Below, piece by piece: positions 29,501 through 37,386 of a DNA stretch of 64,000 nt. The notes under the pieces were generated by a model. The model was given only the letters and a program-made list of their open reading frames with translations. It was not told the DNA's origin and did not search any database. How positions within the stretch are numbered: position 1 is the stretch's first letter; the number at the start of each line of letters is the position of its first letter. The DNA comes from Bog-756 sp963777665 (GTDB taxonomy: Bacteria > Actinomycetota > Acidimicrobiia > Acidimicrobiales > RAAP-2). The stretch is from NCBI GenBank assembly GCA_963777665.1, contig CAVZRJ010000001.1, forward strand, positions 1,178,001 through 1,242,000, given 5' to 3'. A program made the position numbers and the translations under genes.

Positions 29501-30046
29501 CCGATCGAGATCAACAACTCCGGCCTCAACTCGGGCATCACCGCGAACCAGACCTACGTGACCGCGGTGACTGCCGGCGCAGGCACCAACGTGACCTCGC
29601 TCCCCCAGGTCTTCCCCTTCTCCGGCGGATACAACCTCTTCGCCGGTGACTGCCCGAGCGAGGGAAACGCGTACAACGTCGATCAGGTCTCCACCATCCC
29701 CGGAGGCTCCTCCGGCACGACGACCGGGATGCCCACCACGACCGTCCCGTTGGGCCTGGCGTCGCTCCAGGTGAGCTCACCGATCAGCGGCCTGGCCCAC
29801 GCCGGGGTCCCGGTCACCCTGGTGACCAACGCGGCCGCCGGTTGCGGAACGGACACCTACACCCTCCCGAACACCGGGGCCGACGGGCTGAGCCGCACCG
29901 GTGTCCCGTACGGCACGTACACGCTCTCCGTCAACGGGACCGGCTACGGCACCCTGGTGGTATCCGGCAACTCCGAGACCCTGAGCGGCGCGAGCTCCGG
30001 GAACGGCACCTACGCGCTTCCCGGTCCGGTGCAGGTGACAGCATGA
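26597..30046 (+). CDS. Giant PilV-like minor prepilin with a Cys-pair repeat domain
   Basis: 1149 residues. A class III/IV prepilin leader ends in GDDGVTLIEVLVAF: cleavage is expected after Gly with Val as residue 1 and the conserved Glu at +5, followed by a hydrophobic helix. Residues about 60-500 are Ser/Thr/Gly/Val-rich beta-type sequence, including an FxxY-type carbohydrate-like module. About nine 45-57-residue repeats follow at residues 508-955, each with C-x(5-8)-C, for example CPTATQCVAIG and CPSTTKCLVVG. The C-terminus has a small beta domain (VPYGTYTLSVNGTGYGTLVV). Ordinary PilV is about 150-200 residues. The prepilin peptidase and motor genes are not in the window. It overlaps the next pilin gene by ATGA. 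Confidence 0.8.
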   Translation: MYTPEHHSGTRTWGTTIASVRKRTEDRAALRHGDDGVTLIEVLVAFVVLMVALIPLTYLFTTSVVQAGQAKNQQTALSIAERWVEALANTSPPVNPNSGAVIVDSAEPPSGPAPTFTTSVTGASVGAALNAVSSISVTSTASFAAASVSAPQVADVTTGSGASAVIVPVSYTSTAGNVLTCASNPCSSSTGTMSGTVTQTEIATPTETRGGTVYALSSKYEWESVQNSGVVSTTYNGASSLTLPSATILVASVANFIPASVASPQTAKVVSSSGVQTVYYTGIQAAPAALTGVTGGTGTVAVGATVKQTPKPNLCTSGTPQLLKLTVTVSWGPNADQNSVQDSEMINYPPFGVQTLGFLALQFTGDSTASDSQGNPWSERVTAIPVTFTGPQVLNLYPDAYGCVFAQVKPGTYTVSVGQPVSGTPPGSTYGSPVFVTNASGGASAPAGTYTNHVWSPPSSLPQGTVPTITVVVGAVTRIQALAAANFPSYDQASTVNFTYPSTTSVEDGVVCPGAGTITCVATGENANGTAQVSWSNGTTWSTPVVPGAGTVTRITSSACAATTACIGVGYGSGGAVILRGSTGSPPSFTADSLTGLGVSTAGALLSQVACPTATQCVAIGTTSGGAGVVLTGTIGASSDTWVSDTVPATTSLYGLQCPAAANGCVALGTTSSTPIIVSGPAAAGAWVTGTASGFTVSALTQVVCPTSSTCLAIGIGKIGAAASSPITLSGVAASGLGSAIAWTADAISGATVSSLSSITCPSTTKCLVVGTGTSGATTGALLLWGTTSGPLTAEFPLSGGSAVSALTQLVCPSTTTCAGIGNSAGSPVIFTFTISASSSDTWNSDTVPNGAGTVTSLGQATCPAAASCLITATGTVGGSPAGFLISTANLGGTTTSWAAASSGSGLPSSDNMLYFDGVACTGGAGGTCAAVGATPSGAVVLTSSTGPTGSWADVSPVGLSGNATAGVPIEINNSGLNSGITANQTYVTAVTAGAGTNVTSLPQVFPFSGGYNLFAGDCPSEGNAYNVDQVSTIPGGSSGTTTGMPTTTVPLGLASLQVSSPISGLAHAGVPVTLVTNAAAGCGTDTYTLPNTGADGLSRTGVPYGTYTLSVNGTGYGTLVVSGNSETLSGASSGNGTYALPGPVQVTA
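28120..29465 (+). repeat. Nine degenerate Cys-pair repeats inside the giant prepilin gene
   Basis: Protein repeats begin near 28126, 28270, 28420, 28563, 28699, 28870, 29020, 29176 and 29350, spaced 135-175 nt. Each has a hydrophobic lead, Cys-Pro/Ala, 5-8 residues, Cys, a V/I-G strand, then a TW- or SxxW-type strand. The pattern resembles beta-propeller blades. Divergence at the DNA level indicates old duplications. Confidence 0.65.
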
Positions 30047-31002
30047 GGGCCGGCCTCCGGGGAGCGCTGCGTTGCGGCCGGCCGAGGCAGCACGCCGCCG
30101 ATGACGACCGGGCCTGGTCGGACCGCGGCGACGACGGACTCACCCTGGTCGAGCTCATGGTCGCCTTCACCGCGCTGCTGGTGCTCTTCGGGATCATGGC
30201 AAACGTGCTGACCACGTACCTCAACATCGGTTCCACGGTGACCTCGACCTACGCCGGGACCGATCAGCTCCTGCCCAGCTCCATCATCCTCCAGCGACTC
30301 ATCCGCAGCGAAGTCGAACCCGCCCCCACGCTCTCCACGACGGTGGGGGGGGCCTGTGCTGCAGCCAACGTCCCGTGCCCGCCCTTCCTGCCGGCCACGA
30401 TCGGTTCCTACTCGACCACCTTCTACGCCAACTTGGCGCTACCCCCCACGCCAGGCGGCGCCGTAATGGGCCCCGCCAAGGTCGTCATGGCCCTCTCCAC
30501 CCCCACCAAATGCTCCGGATGCAAGTTCCCCACGGCACAGTTCACGGTGACCGAGTACCCGGCCACCGCGAATTGCCCGCTCTCGCTCACCGCCACCACG
30601 GTCTGCGCCTGGTCGGCGTCTGGCACCCGAGTGGTCACCATCAACAACGTGGTGAACGGCCTCACCCTCTCCGGTGCCACGCCTGTCCTCTCCGCCACGC
30701 CCATCTTCACGTACAACACCCTCGACCCCTACTCGGCGACCTACGTCCCCAATGCGGGTGGAACACCGTCGGCCACGCCTGCCGGCCTCCCGAGCGGCAT
30801 CTTGCCCGGGTTTGCAACCTGCAACGCCCCGACGACCAACGCGAACGGCGACCCCACCAGCTCGAACTGTCCCGCCGACAACATCCAGAGCGTGCAGGTC
30901 GACATCCAGATCCAGGTGCAGGGAGCCAACATGCAGGAGAACTCGTTCACCGTGTACCGCCTGTCCTCGACCTCGTACCTCTACAGCACACTCGTGGGGT
31001 AG
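30043..31002 (+). CDS. PilW-like minor prepilin
   Basis: 319 residues. The leader GDDGLTLVELMVAFTALLVL is a canonical type IV prepilin cleavage/helix motif with Glu at +5. The soluble domain is Thr/Ser/Pro-rich with several Cys pairs (CAAANVPC, CSGCKF) and ends in a beta strand (VDIQIQVQGANMQENSFTVY) typical of PilW-like proteins. The start ATG overlaps the stop of the giant pilin gene, so the pair is co-translated. It is probably a minor pilin at the pilus tip or in the initiation complex. Confidence 0.8.
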   Translation: MRAGLRGALRCGRPRQHAADDDRAWSDRGDDGLTLVELMVAFTALLVLFGIMANVLTTYLNIGSTVTSTYAGTDQLLPSSIILQRLIRSEVEPAPTLSTTVGGACAAANVPCPPFLPATIGSYSTTFYANLALPPTPGGAVMGPAKVVMALSTPTKCSGCKFPTAQFTVTEYPATANCPLSLTATTVCAWSASGTRVVTINNVVNGLTLSGATPVLSATPIFTYNTLDPYSATYVPNAGGTPSATPAGLPSGILPGFATCNAPTTNANGDPTSSNCPADNIQSVQVDIQIQVQGANMQENSFTVYRLSSTSYLYSTLVG

Positions 31003-31007
31003 TCACC

Positions 31008-32996
31008 ATGTCCTCGATCCGCACAACCAGGCGTCCACGCGTACGGGCCACCGTCCGGGGGCAGTCGTCCCTCACCCGACAGGTGGGTTCCGGTCGGCGG
31101 CTCCGGGGCACCCCAGGCGATGCAGGTCAAACTGCGCTCGTGCTCGTCATCGCGATCACCATCCTGATCACCACGATCGGTGGCGTCATGGTGACCACCA
31201 TCGCGAACAACGACCCGCTGGTGACCCAGGCCAGCATCCAGCGGTACGCCTACCGTGCGCTGGCCTCCGGCCTCGGCGCCTACCAGGATGCCGTCAACAC
31301 CAACCCCTATCTGGCGGCCTGCAACACCTCCACCAACGGGACCGCCCAGTGCGCAGGGCTGAGTTACGGCACCTGGAGCCAGGTGCCGGACACCGACCTC
31401 GGGAACGGGATCATCCCCGAGTACTACAAATTCGACAATCCCCAGGCGGTGATCGACCCCACCACCCACGTGCTCACCAGCCTCCAGGTCCAGATCGTCG
31501 GAGCGGCGGGGTTCAGCGGCAAGGACGTCTACTACTCGACCATCGCCAAGTTCGTGCCGGCGAACGGCTTCCTCAACAACGTGTGGTGGACGAACTTCGA
31601 GTCCGCGGGCGTGCCATCGAGCTGCAACTACTGGTGGGCCACCGGATACTCGAACAGTGGGGGTTGCACGCCGGTGTACTTCATCGGGGCCGACACCCTC
31701 AACGGCCCGGTCTTCTCCAATGACTCGATCTTCGTGACCGGGAAGCCCAACTTCGGGACGACGTCTCCCTACTGGAGCGCCACCACCGCCGATCCGAGCT
31801 GCCAATTCGTCGACCCGCAAGACGGCAGCAACGGGGGGCCGCCCCAGTGTTCGAACGCCGCCACCAACGACATGGGAACCTACAACGTCTCATTGAGCAC
31901 CCACAGTGGCAAGAACCTGGAGACCATCCCGTCGGACAACCTCAAGCTCGGCAGCTACGCGCAGGCCGACGGCTGCTACTACGTCGGGCCGACCACCATC
32001 ACCCTCACCGGCTCGACCATGAAGGTGCTGAGCCCCGAGTCGGCCACCAAAGCCAACCTCGACCTTTCGACCGACACCAGCACCTGCCCGACCAACGGCA
32101 CGACCAGCGCCCCCCTGCCGGCCAACGGGGTCATCTACGTGGACCAGAACCCCGCCTCGAACCCGACCATCGCCGGGGTGAACCCCTTCGACGGGTACCA
32201 TGCCGCCTGCACCGGCGGCCGTGGCACCTGCACCTTCGACACGCAAACCCAGGCCACCTGCCCCGGCTGCTATGAGGGTCAGACCTCGTCCCCGGACACC
32301 GAGGGAGACGCCTTCGTCCAGGGGAGCCTCTCCGGACATCTCACCATCAGCGCCAACAACGACGTCGTCGTCGACGGCCCGATCACCTACGCCGACTGCA
32401 CCTCCTGGACGGGCACTGCCCAGGAGAGCCTGTGCAACTACAACAGCGCCACCGGTGCGACCCCGAACGACGTGCTCGGCCTGATCGCCTACAACTACGT
32501 GGAGATCTCCCGCCCGGTCGACTCGGGCGGCAACGTGCTGGCCAGCTGCAACAACGCGACCCCGGTGCTCACCGACCCGCTCACGGGGCCCACTGCGCCG
32601 CTCTGCGACCCGGCCACCTCCACCGGCAGCCCGAAGGGGGGGCCCGGCCCCGGGCTCACCGTCGACGCCTCGATCCTCGCTCTCCAGCAGTCGTTTGCCG
32701 TCAACAACCATGGGGCATCGGGCGTCGAGGGGACACTGACGATCTACGGCTCGATCCAGCAGAATTCCAGAGGAGCGGTCGGCACCTTCAGCGGTGGCTC
32801 TATCTCCACCGGGTACGGCAAGGACTACAACTACGACCCACGGCTCGCGTTCTACTCGCCTCCCTTCTACCTCACACCTGGAACACCGTCGTGGAACCTG
32901 GACTCGTCGGCCGAGAGCTACCAAGGCTCACAACCGAAATGCCCACCCGCCCAGCCCACCCCGTCGACGACGCGCCCTCAACTGGTCGACCCTTGA
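31008..32996 (+). CDS. PilX-like minor pilin / pilus assembly protein
   Basis: 662 residues, 5 nt after the PilW-like gene. A basic N-terminus leads to GDAGQTALVLVIAITILITT, a prepilin-like helix without the usual Glu at +5, as in PilX or GspK-type tip pilins. The extracellular part is Asn/Thr/Ser-rich with many Cys and Trp (WWTNFESAGVPSSCNYWW, FIGADTLNGPVFSNDSIFV). The last 100 residues contain a beta-helix-like segment (VEGTLTIYGSIQQNSRGAVG) seen in PilX/DUF-type pilus proteins. It is the third member of the minor-pilin operon. Confidence 0.7.
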   Translation: MSSIRTTRRPRVRATVRGQSSLTRQVGSGRRLRGTPGDAGQTALVLVIAITILITTIGGVMVTTIANNDPLVTQASIQRYAYRALASGLGAYQDAVNTNPYLAACNTSTNGTAQCAGLSYGTWSQVPDTDLGNGIIPEYYKFDNPQAVIDPTTHVLTSLQVQIVGAAGFSGKDVYYSTIAKFVPANGFLNNVWWTNFESAGVPSSCNYWWATGYSNSGGCTPVYFIGADTLNGPVFSNDSIFVTGKPNFGTTSPYWSATTADPSCQFVDPQDGSNGGPPQCSNAATNDMGTYNVSLSTHSGKNLETIPSDNLKLGSYAQADGCYYVGPTTITLTGSTMKVLSPESATKANLDLSTDTSTCPTNGTTSAPLPANGVIYVDQNPASNPTIAGVNPFDGYHAACTGGRGTCTFDTQTQATCPGCYEGQTSSPDTEGDAFVQGSLSGHLTISANNDVVVDGPITYADCTSWTGTAQESLCNYNSATGATPNDVLGLIAYNYVEISRPVDSGGNVLASCNNATPVLTDPLTGPTAPLCDPATSTGSPKGGPGPGLTVDASILALQQSFAVNNHGASGVEGTLTIYGSIQQNSRGAVGTFSGGSISTGYGKDYNYDPRLAFYSPPFYLTPGTPSWNLDSSAESYQGSQPKCPPAQPTPSTTRPQLVDP

Positions 32997-33116
32997 CTCG
33001 GTAGCGGTGGGTTCGGGGATCTGCACCGCAGCTTCGTAGCCGCAGGCGGCCGCGACGGTCCTCATCGCGGCCGCCAAGGCCAGATCGACCGGGTCCGACC
33101 GCGCAGCCGCGACCGG

Positions 33117-33122
33117 TAGCCT
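33117..33122 (+). promoter_or_regulatory. -10 element TAGCCT for typA
   Basis: TAGCCT (in CCGGTAGCCT) lies 9 nt before ATG 33132; leaderless arrangement. Confidence 0.5.
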
Positions 33123-33131
33123 TGTCCCCCC

Positions 33132-34973
33132 ATGCCCACCCGCGACGACATCCGCAACGTCGCCATCGTGGCCCACGTCGACCACGGCAAGACCACCCTG
33201 GTCGACGCCATGCTCTGGCAGTCCGGCGCCTTCCGGGCCAACGAGGCGGTCAACGACCGGGTGCTGGACTCGGGTGACCTCGAGCGCGAGAAGGGCATCA
33301 CCATCCTGGCCAAGAACACGGCCGTCGTCCACGGAGGGGTCAAGATCAACATCATCGACACCCCGGGGCATGCCGACTTCGGTGGCGAGGTCGAGCGGGG
33401 CCTGACCATGGTCGACGGGGTCCTGCTCCTGGTCGACGCTTCGGAGGGCCCCCTCCCCCAGACCCGGTTCGTGCTGCGCAAGGCCCTCGAGGCCCGACTC
33501 CCGGTCGTGTTGGTGGTCAACAAGGTGGACCGCCCCGACGCCCGGATCGACGAGGTGGTCCACGAGGTCGAGGAGCTCTTCCTCGACCTCGACGCCGACG
33601 AGCACCAGATCGACTTCCCGATCCTCTACGCCAACGCCCGGGCCGGGTGGGCGGCCACCGACAAGGGGATCGAGGGGACCGACCTCGAGCCCCTGTTCCA
33701 GGCCATCCTCGAGCGCATCCCGGCCCCGCACTTCGATCCCGACGCCCCCCTGCAGGCCATCGTGTCCAACCTCGACGCCTCCCCGTACGTGGGACGCCTT
33801 GCCATCTGCCGCATCCACAACGGCACCCTCAAGAAGGGGGCGACGGTGGCCTGGTGCCGGACCGACGGCACCATCGAGCGAACCAGGATCACCGAGCTCT
33901 ACGTGACCGACGCTCTGGACAGGGTCGATACCGCCGAAGCCGGCCCCGGCGAGATCGCCGCAGTGGCCGGCATGGACGAGATCACGATCGGCGAGACCCT
34001 GGCCGACCCCGACGACCCCCGGCCCTTGCCCGTCATCACCGTCGACGAGCCCAGTCTCGCCATGACCATCGGCATCAACACGTCGCCCCTTGCCGGGGCC
34101 GACGGCTCCAAACTCACGGCCCGCCAGATCTTCGGCCGACTCGAAGCCGAGCTCGTCGGCAACGTGTCGCTGCGGGTCAACCCCACCGAGCGCCCCGACA
34201 CCTGGGAGGTCCAGGGCCGTGGTGAGCTCCAACTGGCGGTGCTGGTCGAGACCATGCGCCGCGAGGGGTTCGAGATGACGGTGGGCAAACCCCAGGTGGT
34301 GACCCGGGAGATCGACGGCAGGCTCCACGAGCCGATCGAGCGGGTGGCCATCGACGTGCCCGACGACTACCTCGGGGTGGTCACCCAGTTGATGGCCCTG
34401 CGCAAGGGCTCCCTCGTCGAGATGGTCAACCACGGCACCGGCTGGGTGCGGATGGACTTCCGGGTCCCCGCCCGCGGCCTCGTCGGCTTCCGCACCGAGT
34501 TCATGACCGAGACCCGGGGGACCGGCCTGCTCCACCACGTCTTCGACGGGTGGGAACCCTGGCACGGTGAGCTCAAGACCAAGCGGAACGGCTCGATGGT
34601 GGCCGATCGACGCGGGATCACGACCGGCTACACCCTGATGAGCCTCCAGGAGCGGGGCATGCTGCTGGTCGGACCGGGGACCGAGGTCTACGAAGGCATG
34701 ATCGTGGGCGAGAACGCCCGCGACGACGAGATGGACGTGAACCCCACCAAGGAGAAGAAGCAGACCAACATCCGCTCCGCCGCCGCCGACGAAGCCATCC
34801 GCCTCACTCCCCCGCTCCTGCTCTCACTCGAGCAGGCCCTCGAGTTCATCACCGACGACGAGTGCGTCGAAGTCACCCCGGAGACCGTCCGTCTCCGCAA
34901 GGTCATCCTCGACCAGACCGTCCGAGGCCGCCTCCGCAGCCGGTCGCGCAAGGCTGGCGCGTCAGCGCGCTGA
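33132..34973 (+). CDS. typA: Ribosome-associated GTPase TypA/BipA
   Basis: 613 residues. Seen: G1 AHVDHGKTTLVDAMLWQSG, switch II DTPGHADFGGEVERGL, the NKVD box, domain II (AICRIHNGTLKKGATVAWC), EF-G-like domains III/V (RGELQLAVLVETMRREGFEM), and the BipA-specific C-terminal part (GRGLVGFRTEF-type region, NPTKEKKQTNIRSAA). The family is an EF-G-like GTPase needed for 50S assembly and for growth at low temperature or under stress. It is full length. A single-gene unit with its own leaderless promoter. Confidence 0.96.
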   Translation: MPTRDDIRNVAIVAHVDHGKTTLVDAMLWQSGAFRANEAVNDRVLDSGDLEREKGITILAKNTAVVHGGVKINIIDTPGHADFGGEVERGLTMVDGVLLLVDASEGPLPQTRFVLRKALEARLPVVLVVNKVDRPDARIDEVVHEVEELFLDLDADEHQIDFPILYANARAGWAATDKGIEGTDLEPLFQAILERIPAPHFDPDAPLQAIVSNLDASPYVGRLAICRIHNGTLKKGATVAWCRTDGTIERTRITELYVTDALDRVDTAEAGPGEIAAVAGMDEITIGETLADPDDPRPLPVITVDEPSLAMTIGINTSPLAGADGSKLTARQIFGRLEAELVGNVSLRVNPTERPDTWEVQGRGELQLAVLVETMRREGFEMTVGKPQVVTREIDGRLHEPIERVAIDVPDDYLGVVTQLMALRKGSLVEMVNHGTGWVRMDFRVPARGLVGFRTEFMTETRGTGLLHHVFDGWEPWHGELKTKRNGSMVADRRGITTGYTLMSLQERGMLLVGPGTEVYEGMIVGENARDDEMDVNPTKEKKQTNIRSAAADEAIRLTPPLLLSLEQALEFITDDECVEVTPETVRLRKVILDQTVRGRLRSRSRKAGASAR

Positions 34974-35020
34974 CGAGCCACGGTCCGCTGCACGCACAAC
35001 GGCCCGCAGACCCACACCGG

Positions 35021-35545
35021 TCAGTTCCGAGTGCGACCCAGCAGCCGATCGATGTCCCCGAGGTGGTGCTCTCCTTCGTGGACGGTATGGCGGGCCATCC
35101 ATGCCATCGACCGCTCGGCAGGTGCCGGCCAGTTGTAGATGGCGGTCCGCTTCCACTGCGCCGCGTCGAGGGCGCCGAAGGCGAGGGCCAACTCTTCGGT
35201 GCGCCCGTCGATCTGATCGGCCACGACAACCGGATCCTGCTCGTCGTAGCGACGGATGACCACCAGCTCCTCGCGGCCCATCGGGGCGAACGTGGGGCAT
35301 TCCTCCGTCAACGCAAGGGCCAACCGCTCGCGCTGGACCTCCAGCAGGTCGCGGAGGTGGCACGCGTACTCGAGCGGCGTCCAGACGTCGAGGTCGGGAC
35401 GGTTGCGCAGTCCCCCGCGGGCCGCGGGTGGGTCGCCGGCAACCAGCCGGTCCCGGTAGTCGGGTCCGAGTGAGGCCAGGCGGGCGGGAATCTCGCCCAC
35501 CGGAACCTCGTCGTAGACGAATCCGCACTCGGAGCACGCATCCAT
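35021..35545 (-). CDS. DinB-like superfamily protein
   Basis: 174 residues. The N-terminal CSECGFVYDE is a short C-x2-C segment. The four-helix-bundle region follows (VWTPLEYACHLRDLLEVQRE, MAWMARHTVHEGEHHLGDID), with His residues placed as in metal-binding DinB/YfiT proteins. Such proteins are often thiol- or small-molecule-related transferases; the substrate is unknown. TAACCT at 35557-35552 lies 6 nt before the ATG. Confidence 0.75.
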   Translation of the reverse strand: MDACSECGFVYDEVPVGEIPARLASLGPDYRDRLVAGDPPAARGGLRNRPDLDVWTPLEYACHLRDLLEVQRERLALALTEECPTFAPMGREELVVIRRYDEQDPVVVADQIDGRTEELALAFGALDAAQWKRTAIYNWPAPAERSMAWMARHTVHEGEHHLGDIDRLLGRTRN

Positions 35546-35551
35546 TGCGGC

Positions 35552-35557
35552 AGGTTA
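35552..35557 (-). promoter_or_regulatory. -10 element TAACCT for the DinB-like gene
   Basis: TAACCT lies 6 nt before ATG 35545; leaderless arrangement. Confidence 0.45.
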
Positions 35558-35723
35558 CCGAGGAGCGATCGGGAGCGTGCACATGGTCTGGAGCGGGTTT
35601 TGGGCAGACTGACCGAGGCTCCACTGGTCGGCCGCGGGGCCCTCGTCCCAGCGTCCCGCTCCCGGCAAGGCCGCCGGTCCCGAATACCTCATGGCGGCCC
35701 TCGGGGATGCCGAGAGACCAGGC

Positions 35724-36590
35724 ATGCGCGTTTCGGCTGTCCGACTCCCCCGGCTGCTCGGCGTCCTGGTGATCGCGTTTGCACAGTTCGAGGACTGGCC
35801 ATTGCTCGGGGCAGTCGAGCTGTTCCGCGGGCTCTCGATCCAGCTGGCCTATCGGTGGGCGACCGGCCATGTCATGGCCGACCCGGGAAATCGGGCCGTG
35901 CTGCTCTGGTCGGCGAATCACGATCCCGAGCGTCGACGTCGGGTATGGCCCGAGCTCCTCGGCGTGGTCGCAGCGACGGGCGTGGGACTCGTCCTGTTGT
36001 GCGTGACCAGCGCGATCTTCCTGGTCCCCCTCGGCTTCGTCCTGAGGGCGGCAGGGGCAGACGACGAGATCGTGTGGGTCGTCGCGTTCACGATCGTCGG
36101 TGCACGTTGGCTCGGCACCTGCTGGCACGCCTTCCGGACCTATCAGGACGAGCAAGCGCTCATGGCGAGTGCGTCGAAACCCACGGTGCTCACGTGGCGG
36201 CTCGACTACCTGGCGGCCCTTCCGGCCAGGTACGGACACGGTGGCCGGCTGCTCGACCAGTTCCTTGCCGACGCGGACCGGCGAGTTGCCGAGGTCGTCC
36301 TGCACTGTGACCAGCGAAACGTCTCCTTCTACCGCCGTCACGGGTTCCGTCAGATCGACCAGCGTGGCCGGAACGACCAGAAGGTGATGATCAGAAGGGC
36401 TCAACACCACACAGCATCTGGAGGGCACGAGACCGCACACCAGAGACGGCGACGTCGTGCCGCAGCCGATGCACGGGGGCTGACCCGGACCGCCCGGCTG
36501 TCCGGATCGCCCAGGTCTGCGGGGGGAGCTCCGAGGGGAGGGCTCGAACCTCCAACATCTGGCTCCAAAGGCCAGCGTTCTGCCAGTTGA
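35724..36590 (+). CDS. Membrane protein with C-terminal GNAT-like segment (3' extent doubtful)
   Basis: From ATG 35724 (an ATG at 35691 is also in frame). Residues about 75-130 hold two hydrophobic segments (LLGVVAATGVGLVLLCVTSA, IVWVVAFTIVGARWL). Residues about 150-220 resemble the end of a GNAT acetyltransferase: GHGGRLLDQFLADADRR (acetyl-CoA loop-like), VVLHCDQRNVSFYRRHGFRQ. The frame then runs about 65 residues through low-complexity Arg/Ala sequence and ends inside the tRNA-Gln gene on the other strand, so the last part is unlikely to be real coding sequence. Function unknown. Confidence 0.5.
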   Translation: MRVSAVRLPRLLGVLVIAFAQFEDWPLLGAVELFRGLSIQLAYRWATGHVMADPGNRAVLLWSANHDPERRRRVWPELLGVVAATGVGLVLLCVTSAIFLVPLGFVLRAAGADDEIVWVVAFTIVGARWLGTCWHAFRTYQDEQALMASASKPTVLTWRLDYLAALPARYGHGGRLLDQFLADADRRVAEVVLHCDQRNVSFYRRHGFRQIDQRGRNDQKVMIRRAQHHTASGGHETAHQRRRRRAAADARGLTRTARLSGSPRSAGGAPRGGLEPPTSGSKGQRSAS

Positions 36591-36601
36591 ACTACCTCGG
36601 A
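36529..36601 (-). tRNA. tRNA-Gln (anticodon TTG)
   Basis: The 73-nt cloverleaf folds well: acceptor TCCGAGG/CCTCGGA, D stem GTTC/GAAC, anticodon stem CTGGC/GCCAG with loop CTTTGGA (anticodon TTG), T stem GGAGG/CCTCC with TTCGAGC loop, discriminator G. CCA is not encoded. The tRNA reads CAA codons. Confidence 0.93.
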
Positions 36602-36671
36602 ACGGACCGCCCGGGATCGGTCGGCACTGCCACAAGGGTAGACCTGCCGCGGCTCTGCGGCGGTGCCCCGA

Positions 36672-36677
36672 TAGGCT
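36672..36677 (+). promoter_or_regulatory. -10 element TAGGCT for the two-component operon
   Basis: TAGGCT lies 9 nt before ATG 36687; leaderless arrangement. Confidence 0.45.
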
Positions 36678-36686
36678 CCCGGCCCG

Positions 36687-37358
36687 ATGAGAGTGCTCAT
36701 CGTCGACGACGATCCGGCGGTCAGCGGGGCGCTCCACCGGGCGCTCCGCCTCGAGGGCTACGACGTCTCCCTGGCCGACGACGGACCGAAGGCCCTCGAG
36801 GAGATCGCCATCCGACCACCGGATGCCGTCGTTCTCGACCTCGGCCTCCCGACCATCGACGGCCTCGACGTGTGCCGGCGCCTGCGGGCAGCCGGGGACG
36901 ACACCCCGGTGCTCATGCTGACCGCCCGGGACGCGATCAACGACCGGGTCCAGGGCCTCGACGCCGGCGCCGACGACTACCTGGTCAAGCCCTTCGCCCT
37001 CGCTGAGCTGCTGGCCCGGCTCCGCGCCCTGCTGCGCCGGCGGCCCGAGGAGGCGGACGAGGTGCTCCACTTCGCCGATCTCTCCCTCGACCCGGTCACC
37101 CGCGAGGCACACCGCGGGGAGCGTGCCTTTTCCCTCACCCGCATCGAGTTCGACCTCCTCGAGCTCCTGTTGCGCCACCCGCGGCAAGTGCTCACCCGCG
37201 AGCTCATCCTCGACCGGGTCTGGGGGTACACCTTCGACTCGGGCACCAACTCCCTCGCCGTCTACGTCGGCTACCTCCGACGCAAGACCGAGCTCGACAA
37301 CGAGCCCCGGTTGATCCACACGGCGCGGGGCGTGGGTTACGTCCTGCGCGAGCCGTAG
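36687..37358 (+). CDS. OmpR/PhoB-family response regulator
   Basis: 223 residues. The receiver domain (1-120) has the acidic pair DDDPAVSG, phospho-acceptor Asp in VVLDLGLPTIDG, Thr in MLTARDA and Lys in DYLVKPFALAEL. The winged-helix DNA-binding domain (about 130-223) shows FSLTRIEFDLLELLLRHP, LILDRVWGYTF and YVGYLRRKTE with a GVGYVLRE end. It resembles actinobacterial MprA/TcrA-type regulators. The partner kinase begins 28 nt downstream. Target genes unknown. Confidence 0.93.
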   Translation: MRVLIVDDDPAVSGALHRALRLEGYDVSLADDGPKALEEIAIRPPDAVVLDLGLPTIDGLDVCRRLRAAGDDTPVLMLTARDAINDRVQGLDAGADDYLVKPFALAELLARLRALLRRRPEEADEVLHFADLSLDPVTREAHRGERAFSLTRIEFDLLELLLRHPRQVLTRELILDRVWGYTFDSGTNSLAVYVGYLRRKTELDNEPRLIHTARGVGYVLREP

Positions 37359-37386
37359 CCGTGAAGCCGTGCCGAGGGGACCGGCG

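Noticed and set aside
36390..36590. C-terminal extension of the membrane-GNAT protein ending in a GGLEPPTSGSKGQ-type peptide
   Set aside because: This peptide is a familiar translation of the antisense of a tRNA gene, not a protein domain.
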